Shown here: piece after piece, positions 1 to 8,128 of the stretch
Layout: each line of letters starts with the position of its first letter
How positions within the stretch are numbered: position 1 is the first letter of the stretch
Source of the DNA: an uncultured Bacteroidales bacterium
GTDB lineage: Bacteria; Bacteroidota; Bacteroidia; Bacteroidales; P3
DNA: 64,000 bases
Reading direction: 5' to 3'
Assembly (NCBI GenBank): GCA_900318665.1
Contig: ONLQ01000010.1
Coordinates: 1 to 64,000 of the forward strand
The notes under the pieces: generated by a model
Told to the model about the DNA's origin: nothing
The model's database searches: none
What the model saw: only the letters and a program-made list of their open reading frames with translations
Made by a program: the position numbers and the translations under genes

Positions 1-861
1 AACGCCATCGGTCTTAAGACAAAAGAGTTCCACCCCGACAAGACTGTCCTCTACGTCTCGTCCGAGCAATTCATGCAGCAATACGCCGAGGCAGGCCGCG
101 ACAACCGCACAAACGACTTCATTCACTTCTATGAGTTGATTGACGTACTTATTGTCGATGACATTCACTTCTGGTCAAACAGAGGTCAGAAAACACAAGA
201 GGCTTTCTTCCATATCTTCAACTATCTCCACCAGCGCAACAAGCAGATTATCATCACTTCCGATAAAGCCCCGAGCGAAATCAGCGGTCTTGAGACTCGT
301 CTTATCTCCCGCATGAAATGGGGTCTATCAGCCGAGTTGCAAGCCCCCGACGTTGCGACACGTATCGCTATCCTGCGTCAAAAACTGCTCAATGATGGTA
401 TCGAGATGCCCGACGACGTGATAGAACTCATTGCCTACAGCATCAATACCAATGTGCGAGAACTCGAAGGCGCCCTCGTCTCTCTGATGGCTCTATCGTC
501 TCTCAACCACAAGCAAATCACGCTCGACTTGGCGCAGAAGATGATTGACAAATTTGTCAAAAGCAGTTCCCGCGACATCACGATTGACTATATTCAAAAA
601 GTCGTGTGCGACTACTTCAACCTTTCGGTGGACAGCATTCAATCGCGCACTCGCAAACGCGAAATCGTACAGGCTCGCCAGTTGACAATGTTCTTTGCCA
701 AAAAATTCACCAAATCGTCGTTGGCAGCCATCGGTATGCAATGCGGCAACAAGGACCACGCCACGGTGCTGCATGCCTGCAAGACGGTAGCAAACCTTGC
801 CGAGACCGATAAAACTTTCCGCTACTATGTGGAAGACATCGAAAAGAAATTCACGGAATAG
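1..861 (+). CDS. dnaA: Chromosomal replication initiator protein DnaA (3' part; 5' end outside window)
   Basis: DnaA is the AAA+ protein that binds DnaA boxes at oriC and opens the duplex. The frame is open from base 1, so the gene begins upstream; 286 codons are visible. The Walker B region reads VLIVDDIHF (aspartates at visible residues 53-54). The AAA+ sensor/arginine-finger region follows (LETRLISRMKWGL, then NVRELEGAL). The C-terminal domain IV carries the DNA-binding signature GNKDHATVLHACK, a close match to the usual DnaA-box-binding helix. Walker A is not in the window. The ATG at 73 is internal and should not be taken as the start. A hairpin follows the stop directly, so this is the end of the transcription unit. 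Identification is secure from the domain IV signature. Confidence 0.97.
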   Translation, partial: NAIGLKTKEFHPDKTVLYVSSEQFMQQYAEAGRDNRTNDFIHFYELIDVLIVDDIHFWSNRGQKTQEAFFHIFNYLHQRNKQIIITSDKAPSEISGLETRLISRMKWGLSAELQAPDVATRIAILRQKLLNDGIEMPDDVIELIAYSINTNVRELEGALVSLMALSSLNHKQITLDLAQKMIDKFVKSSSRDITIDYIQKVVCDYFNLSVDSIQSRTRKREIVQARQLTMFFAKKFTKSSLAAIGMQCGNKDHATVLHACKTVANLAETDKTFRYYVEDIEKKFTE

Positions 862-881
862 ACTCTATTAGTCCGTATCAT

Positions 882-921
882 AAAGCCTGCTGTTGCCCTC
901 AAAAGCAACGACAGGCTTTTC
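882..921 (+). terminator. Rho-independent terminator after dnaA
   Basis: An inverted repeat (AAAGCCTGCTGTTGC against GCAACGACAGGCTTT, two central mismatches) with a CCTCAAAA loop and a short T-rich tail lies 20 nt after the dnaA stop. Confidence 0.8.
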
Positions 922-970
922 TTGTTATAAGACAACCATTTTCAAAGATTAGACAAACCTCGCCAAAACC

Positions 971-1540
971 ATGCCAAAGATTGCCTTCAAACCAGGAACA
1001 ATGATATATCCGCTGCCAGCAGTGATGGTGTCGAGCGGCGACAGCCCCGACAACTATAATATATGTACTGTGGCATGGACTGGGACAATTTGCACCAATC
1101 CCCCCATGTGCTACATCTCGCTGCGCAAAGAACGCCATACCCACGCCATCATTTCGCGCACCCGAGAGTTTGTCTTGAACATTACAACCGAAGCCTTGGC
1201 ACGAGCCACCGACTGGTGTGGCGTGAACAGCGGTCGCGACCACGACAAATTCAAAGAGATGCACCTGACGCCAGTGGCGGCGCAAATAGTCAAGGCTCCT
1301 TTGATTGCAGAAAGTCCACTAAACATAGAATGCAAAGTCGTGGAGATAAAGGAACTCGGCAGCCACGATATGTTCATTGCAAACGTTGTTGCCATCAATG
1401 CCGAGGAAAGCCTTATAGACAAGGGCACCGGCGCATTTCAACTGAACCACGCATCACCACTTGCCTACTCGCATGGCAAATACTATGGCCTTGGCGAGAA
1501 AATCGGAGGATTTGGTTTCTCCGTGAAAAAGAAAAAATAG
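971..1540 (+). CDS. Flavin reductase family protein (flavoredoxin-like)
   Basis: This is a 189-residue cytoplasmic protein of the FMN-binding split-barrel flavin reductase family; these proteins bind FMN and pass electrons from NAD(P)H or another donor to flavin. The family pattern is visible: PLPAVMVSSG near residue 15, a region with TVAWTGTICTNPP near residue 33, and the motif REFVLNI at about residue 64. No signal peptide or membrane segment is seen, unlike the second family member at 38710. The gene lies 25 nt before a D-2-hydroxyacid dehydrogenase and is probably co-transcribed with it. The electron acceptor cannot be told from the sequence. Confidence 0.85.
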   Translation: MPKIAFKPGTMIYPLPAVMVSSGDSPDNYNICTVAWTGTICTNPPMCYISLRKERHTHAIISRTREFVLNITTEALARATDWCGVNSGRDHDKFKEMHLTPVAAQIVKAPLIAESPLNIECKVVEIKELGSHDMFIANVVAINAEESLIDKGTGAFQLNHASPLAYSHGKYYGLGEKIGGFGFSVKKKK

Positions 1541-1565
1541 AAACAAACCAACCATATTTCTCACT

Positions 1566-2501
1566 ATGAAAATATCGTGCATAGAGCCTTTGGGCATATC
1601 TAAAGAGCAATTCGAGGCATTGCGAAGCCAATTTGAATCGCAAGGTCACAGTTTTGAATATTACATGAATCGTTGCGAAGATGAAGCGACACTCATCGAA
1701 CGTATGAAAGACTCCGATGTGGCGATTCTATCCAACATCAAAATTTCGAGTGCGGTACTACAAGAATGTACCCGACTGAAATATATCTCCGTTGCTTTCA
1801 CCGGACTTGACCACATAGACCTTGACTACTGCAAACAGCACAATATCACGGTTCAGAACGCCGCTGGCTACTCTACCGTAGCCGTCAGCGAACTTACCAT
1901 AGGACTGATGTTAGACCTCATGCGGCATATAACCGTTCTTGATGCTGCCACTCGTCAAGGAGGCTCCCGCAACAATTTCCTTGGCAGCGAGTTGCACGGC
2001 AAGACCGTCGGCGTTGTCGGCACCGGCGCCATTGGCACAGCCACCATACGTCTGCTCAAAGCCTTTGGATGCAACGTGATAGCCTACAACCGAAGCCATC
2101 ATGCCGAAGTAGAGGCTCTCGGCGTGAAATACATGCCGCTGCACGAACTTCTGCCACAATGCGATATTGTCACGCTACATGTACCGCTCACAAGCGACAC
2201 ACACCATCTCATCGGTGCCAAAGAACTGTCGCTGATGAAGAAGAACGCGCTACTGATAAACACCGCTCGTGGCAACGTGGTGGATATGGACGCCGCCGCA
2301 ACAGCATTGAAGAACGGTACACTCGCAGGCATGGCGACCGATGTTTACGAAAAAGAGCCGCCACTCCAGACATCACACGCACTTCTGAACGCACCTAACT
2401 GCATCTGTGTGCCGCACATTGGTTTCGCTACCCGCGAGGCTTTCGACATTCGCGCCGATATAGTAATGGAGCATGTCCGTCAATGGCTCAACCAGCAATA
2501 A
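1566..2501 (+). CDS. D-2-hydroxyacid dehydrogenase, NAD-binding
   Basis: The protein has 311 residues and is predicted to reduce 2-oxoacids to D-2-hydroxyacids with NAD(P)H. The Rossmann motif VGTGAIG is at residues 151-157. The expected catalytic trio is present: Arg235 in NTARGN, Glu264 in YEKEP and His284 in PHIGFAT. The length fits the glycerate/phosphoglycerate-dehydrogenase-like superfamily. No regulatory ACT domain follows, so it is unlikely to be a full SerA. It sits between a flavin reductase and a histidine kinase with gaps of 25 and 13 nt, which suggests one operon. The substrate is not determined by the sequence. Confidence 0.9.
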   Translation: MKISCIEPLGISKEQFEALRSQFESQGHSFEYYMNRCEDEATLIERMKDSDVAILSNIKISSAVLQECTRLKYISVAFTGLDHIDLDYCKQHNITVQNAAGYSTVAVSELTIGLMLDLMRHITVLDAATRQGGSRNNFLGSELHGKTVGVVGTGAIGTATIRLLKAFGCNVIAYNRSHHAEVEALGVKYMPLHELLPQCDIVTLHVPLTSDTHHLIGAKELSLMKKNALLINTARGNVVDMDAAATALKNGTLAGMATDVYEKEPPLQTSHALLNAPNCICVPHIGFATREAFDIRADIVMEHVRQWLNQQ

Positions 2502-2514
2502 CACTTATTTCTCT

Positions 2515-4062
2515 ATGAAGTCAAGATTTCTCATACTGCTTCTGGCAATTTTCACCACAGCCATCATTGGACTCATGGCTGTACAGTTTGTGCAAGGCCG
2601 CCGCTCGGCCGAAATCAGCGACGGACTGTTCAACAGCAGTATCGTGAAAGCAATGGACAACGTGCTGCAGCAACTCACGCTCATTCATCCCGAAGAGTTC
2701 GTAAACGAACGCGACCGCTATATCATTGCCAAATACCGCCGTGTCGATGAGTTGAACAACAAAATGATTATGCTACTGTCTGACCGACAGGACTTCTTTT
2801 TCGACATACAGCGCGTGAAGATAAACGTATCTCTGCGCGATAGCGCCGAAGCACGCAATCCCAAACAACTTCACCCGTCAGAGCAAAACCTGCTAACCCA
2901 ATACAACACCCTGCTCACTGTGCGCAACCGCCTTGTGGCAGAACTTGAAAACGAGAGCAACTACAGCAAAATCAAGCGACTGCAAGGCGACGACTTTTTG
3001 AATAGCGGCAATTTTAACTACGAGCGACTTGAAAGCATCATTTGCGACGAACTTATAGTGAACGGCATTGACGACCGTCCTATGATTGGAGTGTGTAACG
3101 TCACAACCGACCACTTCCTTCACACCAGCGACAACGCCAACAAAAACGAACTGCGCAACACCCCCTACAAATACTCCTTCCGTCTCTCTTCGCTGCCCGC
3201 GTCAAACGAATACTGCATTATGCTGGTATTCCCCTCAAAATATCGTTTCCTCCGCAGCACAAACATAGTTTTCATTGCCATCAACACGTTATTGCTCATC
3301 ATCATTTTCATATTGTTCTATATCGCGGTACGAATCATATTCAATATGAGGAAACTCGACGAGATGAAGACCACCTTCATAAACAATATGACGCACGAAA
3401 TAAAAACCCCGATAGCGACTATCGGTCTGGCTTGCGAAATGCTTAACGACCCCAGCGTGGAGCAAGATGAGAATACACGGCACAACTTCATCAATGCCAT
3501 AAGCGAGGAAAACCGCCGAATGCGTATTCTTGTGGAAACCATACTACAAAATGCCAAGATGGCCAGTGGGAAAATGTCGCTGACTCTCAAAGAAACAGAC
3601 CTAAATGAGATTGCAAAAGAGGCCAAACGCAGTTTCAGCCTGGCGCTAAAGCAACGCGACGGCTTGATGGAGTTAGAGTTGGACGAGAACATGCCCAATG
3701 TGTATGCCGACCAAATGCACATCTCCAACGTCATACACAACCTGGTGGACAATGCCATTAAATATTCCGAGGGCAAGCCCTACATCAAAATAACAACTCT
3801 CTCCCAAGGCGATACCGCAGTAGTAAAAATCACCGACCACGGCATTGGCATCGCCAAAGAGGACCAAAAACACGTTTTCGAGAAGTTTTATAGAATATCA
3901 ACCGGCGACGTGCACAATGTGAAAGGCTTCGGCATAGGACTGAATTATGTGGCCAACGTTATAGCCTTACACAAAGGAAAAATAGAGGTGGAAAGCGAAT
4001 TGGGACAAGGCAGCACTTTCACCATAACGCTGCCCTCTGACAAAGGAAGCGAAAAATGTTAA
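2515..4062 (+). CDS. Membrane sensor histidine kinase
   Basis: This is a two-component sensor kinase of 515 residues. I chose the ATG at 2515 because it puts a membrane segment (residues 5-26) at the N-terminus and avoids overlap with the preceding gene. An extracytoplasmic sensor region of about 220 residues follows, then a second membrane segment (about 250-276). The HisKA H-box is NNMTHEIKTP with the phosphorylated His at residue 294. The ATPase domain shows the N-box HNLVDNAIKYS, the G1 box DHGIGIAKEDQ and the G2 box GFGIGLNYV. No response regulator gene is adjacent, so the partner must be elsewhere. The sensor domain is not one I recognise. Size and layout resemble Bacteroides RprX, but this is not enough to name it. 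Confidence 0.93.
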   Translation: MKSRFLILLLAIFTTAIIGLMAVQFVQGRRSAEISDGLFNSSIVKAMDNVLQQLTLIHPEEFVNERDRYIIAKYRRVDELNNKMIMLLSDRQDFFFDIQRVKINVSLRDSAEARNPKQLHPSEQNLLTQYNTLLTVRNRLVAELENESNYSKIKRLQGDDFLNSGNFNYERLESIICDELIVNGIDDRPMIGVCNVTTDHFLHTSDNANKNELRNTPYKYSFRLSSLPASNEYCIMLVFPSKYRFLRSTNIVFIAINTLLLIIIFILFYIAVRIIFNMRKLDEMKTTFINNMTHEIKTPIATIGLACEMLNDPSVEQDENTRHNFINAISEENRRMRILVETILQNAKMASGKMSLTLKETDLNEIAKEAKRSFSLALKQRDGLMELELDENMPNVYADQMHISNVIHNLVDNAIKYSEGKPYIKITTLSQGDTAVVKITDHGIGIAKEDQKHVFEKFYRISTGDVHNVKGFGIGLNYVANVIALHKGKIEVESELGQGSTFTITLPSDKGSEKC

Positions 4063-4080
4063 AATTAACATTTTTATTTG

Positions 4081-4088
4081 TATATTTG
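4081..4088 (+). promoter_or_regulatory. Bacteroidetes-type -7 element (TATATTTG) before the DUF4254 gene
   Basis: TATATTTG matches the TAnnTTTG consensus. It ends only 5 nt before the ATG at 4094, so a transcript from it would have almost no leader. Confidence 0.5.
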
Positions 4089-4093
4089 CGACA

Positions 4094-4246
4094 ATGAAAA
4101 GTATAGACATCTTCAATATATTCGAGCGTCAGATAGTTGATTATCATAAGACTGACGACGTGAACGCTCCAACGGAAAACCCCTACAAAGCAAAGATGGA
4201 TAGACCGTTCAAACCAGCAGCGCACCGATTGCGTGGAGAAAATTGA
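4094..4246 (+). pseudogene. DUF4254 gene, N-terminal fragment (frameshifted)
   Basis: The 50-codon frame from this ATG begins like a DUF4254 protein: FERQIVDYHKTDDVNAPTENPY fits the family start when split around the Val-Asn-Ala-Pro turn. After about residue 34 the frame leaves the family pattern and stops at 4244-4246. The next family block (IDRSNQQRTDCVEKID) is readable in the frame used by the fragment at 4233, so the break is near 4190-4203. From what I know of the family, about 40 residues that normally join the two blocks are missing. This points to a deletion combined with a frameshift rather than simple ribosomal slippage. Confidence 0.7.
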
Positions 4247-4583
4247 CGACATTTTCATGTCGATGTATAAGGACGTCAAACCTGCCCCCGATGCGAAAAT
4301 AAATACCGAGACACCGGCATGGGCTATTGACAGACTTTCTATTCTCGCACTCAAAATATACCATTTCAGCATAGAGGTGAACCGCACCGATGCCTCGCCA
4401 GAGCATCACGCTCGCTGCAAAGCGAAATACGATGTCCTGATGACGCAAAAGGCAGACCTCACTCTGGCAATAGACCAACTGCTTGAGGAATTAGGGAATG
4501 GCACAAAGGTGATGAAAGTGTACAGGCAGATGAAGATGTACAACGACCCATCACTCAACCCGATGCTTTACGGCAAAAAATGA
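4233..4583 (+). pseudogene. DUF4254 gene, C-terminal fragment
   Basis: This frame holds the conserved C-terminal two thirds of a DUF4254 protein (about 200 residues when intact), including INTETPAWAIDRLSILALK and KVYRQMKMYNDPSLNP. Family-like sequence is readable upstream of the GTG at 4233 in the same frame back to about 4193, so the GTG is only where a truncated product might start. The stop overlaps the next start codon as ATGA (4580-4583), showing that the gene was translationally coupled to the glycosyltransferase. DUF4254 genes commonly sit beside family 9 glycosyltransferases in Bacteroidales, as here. Its biochemical role is unknown. It could be a real pseudogene or an assembly deletion. 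Confidence 0.7.
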
Positions 4584-5593
4584 AAAAGCCACAAAAATAC
4601 AGGGCTCATATCCTTGTTATTCGCCTATCGGCATTAGGCGATGTGGCAATATTGCAACCAGTATTAAAAGCACGCGCTGAAGCAAACAGCGACGTGCTTT
4701 TTACAATCGCGGCACCGCCTTTGCTGCAACCCCTCTTCGAAGGCATTGACAATGTGCGCTTTCTCGGCATTAACAAACGTCAATCCGTCTGCAAACTTTT
4801 CGCACAACTCAAGGCAGTGGAGCCGACCCTCGTGGCCGATATGCACTGGGTTAACCGCGTGATAGGTGTTGATATGCTTTTCTGTCTCAACGGAATAAAA
4901 GTGCGACACATCAAAAAAGATCGCCAGGCTAGAAAAGCGCTCACTCGTCAGCATAACAAACGGACCGAACCACTAAAGCCATCGTGGAAACGCTACGACG
5001 AAGTATTTGATGCCTGTGGGCTGAATTCTGCAAATCCGCTGCTAACACAGCAAAGCACCAACTATTGGACCGCCAACGACTCCCAATCCGACGGACATCG
5101 TCGCATAGGCATAGCGCCATTCGCTCAACACGCTGGCAAGGTATGGCCACACGAGCACACACAGAAACTCATCGAGATACTGGCCTCCGACAAACAGAAT
5201 GAAATACTGCTGTTTGGCAGCAAAGACGAAGCCACCAAACTTGAGGACTGGGCATCGGCATTCGAAAACGTGCGTTCCGTGGCTGGTAAACAGTCGTTTG
5301 CCGATGAACTGCGGCTTATCGCAAGCCTGAACATAATGGTTAGTATGGACAGCGCCAATATGCACTTTGCCTCTTGCATGGGCATTCCCGTGGTTAGTGT
5401 GTGGGGTGCTACCCATCCTGCTGGTGGATTCAAAGGTTGGCGACAAGACCCACGATGGAGCATGCAAGCAGACCTACCATGCCGCCCCTGCTCTATGTAT
5501 GGCAAAAAGCCATGCCTCTATGGCGACTACCGATGCCTTCACGCTATAAAGCCCGAGGACGTGGCGACCATGGTAAAAAGCATTATTTGCTAA
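4580..5593 (+). CDS. Glycosyltransferase family 9 (heptosyltransferase-like)
   Basis: A 337-residue GT-B fold enzyme of the ADP-heptose:LPS heptosyltransferase family, which adds sugars to the lipopolysaccharide core on the cytoplasmic face of the inner membrane. The N-terminal block VIRLSALGDVAILQPVL matches the family start, where the Ser-x-x-Gly-Asp loop binds the acceptor. The C-terminal nucleotide-sugar half shows IGIAPFAQHAGKVWP, then MVSMDSANMHFA and PVVSVWGATHPA. The start codon overlaps the stop of the DUF4254 gene. Donor and acceptor sugars cannot be assigned. Confidence 0.9.
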   Translation: MKKPQKYRAHILVIRLSALGDVAILQPVLKARAEANSDVLFTIAAPPLLQPLFEGIDNVRFLGINKRQSVCKLFAQLKAVEPTLVADMHWVNRVIGVDMLFCLNGIKVRHIKKDRQARKALTRQHNKRTEPLKPSWKRYDEVFDACGLNSANPLLTQQSTNYWTANDSQSDGHRRIGIAPFAQHAGKVWPHEHTQKLIEILASDKQNEILLFGSKDEATKLEDWASAFENVRSVAGKQSFADELRLIASLNIMVSMDSANMHFASCMGIPVVSVWGATHPAGGFKGWRQDPRWSMQADLPCRPCSMYGKKPCLYGDYRCLHAIKPEDVATMVKSIIC

Positions 5594-5681
5594 AAAAACT
5601 TAAAAACAAAGACTAAAAACAATAAACATCGTACAATAAGAACATATTTAATTCAAGTCAAAAAAAAAGCACAAATAAGAT

Positions 5682-6977
5682 ATGATTAAGAAAACTGTAA
5701 CAATCCTCTCCATTATATTGGCACTGGCAGGCACTGGCAGTGCAATGGCACAAGACAATCTGCGATTGTCACTTGAAGAGGCACAGCAATACGCCGAGCA
5801 GCACAACTACACTTTGCAAAACGCATCGCTTGACATTCGCGTCAACGAGGCCAAACGCTGGCAGGCCATCGCCTCAATGCTGCCACAGATTTCGACAGGG
5901 TTCGACTATCAAAACATGTGCGGCTATGAGTTGGCCTTTGCTAACACTGGCATGAAGATTCCTATGAACCCAAACGGAACATTCAACATCCAGGCCGCAA
6001 TAGCGCTGACGGGTGCACAGATAGTTTCGAAAGGTTTGACGGATATAGCCTTGTCCATGAGCAATATCCAGCAGAAACAAAATGTGCAGACAGTCCGCTC
6101 CAACGTCAAAAAGACCTACACGTCAATCCTTGTCATGGAAGAAACGGTATCGTTGCTTGACTCAAGTCTTGCGAATATGGAGCAACTGATGAAAAGCACA
6201 CAGGGCGCCGTCGATGCTGGCGCAGTAGAGCAAATCACTGCCGACAAACTATCGGTGCAGGTGGCATCCTTGCGCAACAGTCTGATATCCACACGCCGTT
6301 CGCTCAACGTGCTTTACAACTCGATGGTGCTGCTACTCGGCGCCGATGTTGACACCAAAATCACACTTACCACAAGTGTTGACGAACTGATGGACATAGA
6401 AAAAATTGCCCAGATTGGACAACGCCAATTCAACATTGAGCAGAACTACGACTATATGCTCCTAACAGAAAGCGAAAAGGTGTCTAAAAAACAAATCCTT
6501 TTGGCGAAGATGAACGCCACGCCAACAGTTTCGGCCTACTATCAATATAGTTACAAAACATACTTTGGCAGAGACGCCGGTATGAACATGACACCTCCTA
6601 ACGTCATCGGTATCTCCATTAGCCAGCCTTTATTCAAAAGCGGCAGCGTGCTTTCGCAAGTCAAAGCGGCAAAACTCTCCTATCAAGAGACACTCAACAG
6701 CAAACGTCAGGCCGAAGACGGCTTAAAAGTGCAATACAACCAACTTTGCTACGACCTCGCATCTGCCATAGACAGTTATCGCACCCAAAAAGACAATATC
6801 GATGTCAGCAAACGAGTGTTTGACAACACCTTGGAGAAATACAAATACGGCATGGCAACCAATGTTGACGTAACCAACTCCAGCACCGACATCATCACCG
6901 CTCAAAGCAATTACATACAGGCAGTGCTCAGCGTGATAAACGCACAGGTAGCACTCGAAAATATGATGACAGAATAA
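5682..6977 (+). CDS. TolC-family outer membrane efflux protein
   Basis: This is the outer membrane channel of a tripartite efflux pump. The 431-residue product has a Sec signal peptide with a likely cut after AMA (residue 23). Two long, mostly helical halves follow, as in TolC, with family features such as RLSLEEAQQYAEQHNYTL near the start and YKYGMATNVDVTNSSTDI near residue 390, the usual region of the second helical repeat. It is the first gene of the unit tolC-like, membrane fusion, permease, PII-like, with gaps of 35, 84 and about 32 nt. What it exports is not evident. Confidence 0.92.
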   Translation: MIKKTVTILSIILALAGTGSAMAQDNLRLSLEEAQQYAEQHNYTLQNASLDIRVNEAKRWQAIASMLPQISTGFDYQNMCGYELAFANTGMKIPMNPNGTFNIQAAIALTGAQIVSKGLTDIALSMSNIQQKQNVQTVRSNVKKTYTSILVMEETVSLLDSSLANMEQLMKSTQGAVDAGAVEQITADKLSVQVASLRNSLISTRRSLNVLYNSMVLLLGADVDTKITLTTSVDELMDIEKIAQIGQRQFNIEQNYDYMLLTESEKVSKKQILLAKMNATPTVSAYYQYSYKTYFGRDAGMNMTPPNVIGISISQPLFKSGSVLSQVKAAKLSYQETLNSKRQAEDGLKVQYNQLCYDLASAIDSYRTQKDNIDVSKRVFDNTLEKYKYGMATNVDVTNSSTDIITAQSNYIQAVLSVINAQVALENMMTE

Positions 6978-7012
6978 CATTTTCCTAACAGAAACAAAAA
7001 GAAACATACATA

Positions 7013-8044
7013 ATGAAAAGACTCTTCAAATTCGCAGTATTGGGCATCGCAGCCCTCGGCATCGTCAGTTGTGGCGGAAAAAAAGACGAAAAAAGCACTA
7101 CGGTAGTAGAAAAACAACCTGAAAACGTAAAGGTTCTCACGCTTGCCAAAGAACGCATAGCAAAACACCTTGAGGTTGCCGCCACCCTCGAAGGTTATGA
7201 GAAAATGAACATCGCCCCTTCCATCACAGGCCACATTGAACACATATATGTGGAGGTAGGCAGCCGTGTTTCGAAAGGCAGCATGCTGGTGCGTATGGAC
7301 CAAACCCAGTTGAACACCACCCGCATCAACCTCAGCAGCACCAAGGTAGAACTGAACCGCGTTTCGGCATTGAAGTCGTCGGGTAGCGCCAGCGAGCAGA
7401 CCTACGACCAAGTGAAGGCTACCTACGACCAACTTGTTGAGACCGAACGTTTCCAGAACGAAAACACATTTGTCAAAGCCCAGTTTTCCGGCATCATCAG
7501 CGCCAAGAACTACGAAGACGGCGAGATGTACACTGGCGCCCCAATTCTTACGCTCACGCAAATCAATCGTCTGAAAGCAATCATTAGTATTCCCGAAAGT
7601 TATTTCCCCTTGGTCAAAAAAGGCATGAAAGTTGACATTGCGAGCGACATCTATCCCGAACAGACCTTTGTTGGCACTATCGAAATAGTCTATCCCACCA
7701 TCGACGCCACCACCCACACTTTCCAGGTGAAACTCAACATTCCCAACGGCAACGAGCGTCTGCGCCCCGGCATGTATGTGCGCGCCACGCTTGCTCTTGG
7801 CGAGGTTGACGCAATAGTCGTTCCCTATCAAAGTGTGTTGAAACTCACTGGCAGCAACGACCGCTATGTGTTTGTCAACAACGATGGTGCCGCCCGCCGC
7901 GTGGCTGTGACATTAGGCGAACGCTATAACGAGCGCATCGAGATTATTCCCGAAAACACTGGCGACCTCAAAGAGGGCGACCAACTCATTATTACGGGCC
8001 AGGCTCGTCTGGTTGACGGCAGCAAACTCAACATCATTGAATAA
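7013..8044 (+). CDS. RND efflux periplasmic adaptor (membrane fusion protein), lipoprotein
   Basis: The 343-residue protein links the inner membrane permease to the TolC-like channel. A lipobox (IVSC, Cys20) predicts a lipid anchor. The biotinyl-lipoyl-like half-motifs are visible (IAPSITGHIEHIYVEVGSRV near residue 65 and FVKAQFSGIISAKN near residue 160), flanking a short helical hairpin; the beta-barrel part follows with NIPNGNERLRPGMYVRATL. Length and layout are typical for HAE-1-type pumps. It lies directly before the permease gene. Confidence 0.92.
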   Translation: MKRLFKFAVLGIAALGIVSCGGKKDEKSTTVVEKQPENVKVLTLAKERIAKHLEVAATLEGYEKMNIAPSITGHIEHIYVEVGSRVSKGSMLVRMDQTQLNTTRINLSSTKVELNRVSALKSSGSASEQTYDQVKATYDQLVETERFQNENTFVKAQFSGIISAKNYEDGEMYTGAPILTLTQINRLKAIISIPESYFPLVKKGMKVDIASDIYPEQTFVGTIEIVYPTIDATTHTFQVKLNIPNGNERLRPGMYVRATLALGEVDAIVVPYQSVLKLTGSNDRYVFVNNDGAARRVAVTLGERYNERIEIIPENTGDLKEGDQLIITGQARLVDGSKLNIIE

Positions 8045-8128
8045 TTCCGTTAAAAGTGAATAAGGCATTACGCCTATCTAACAGTACACCTAACAACAAA
8101 AATCACTATTCAAAATTAACCATTAGCA

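Noticed and set aside
73..861. DnaA start at the ATG at 73
   Set aside because: The frame is open back to base 1 with DnaA sequence, so the gene starts before the window and the ATG is internal.
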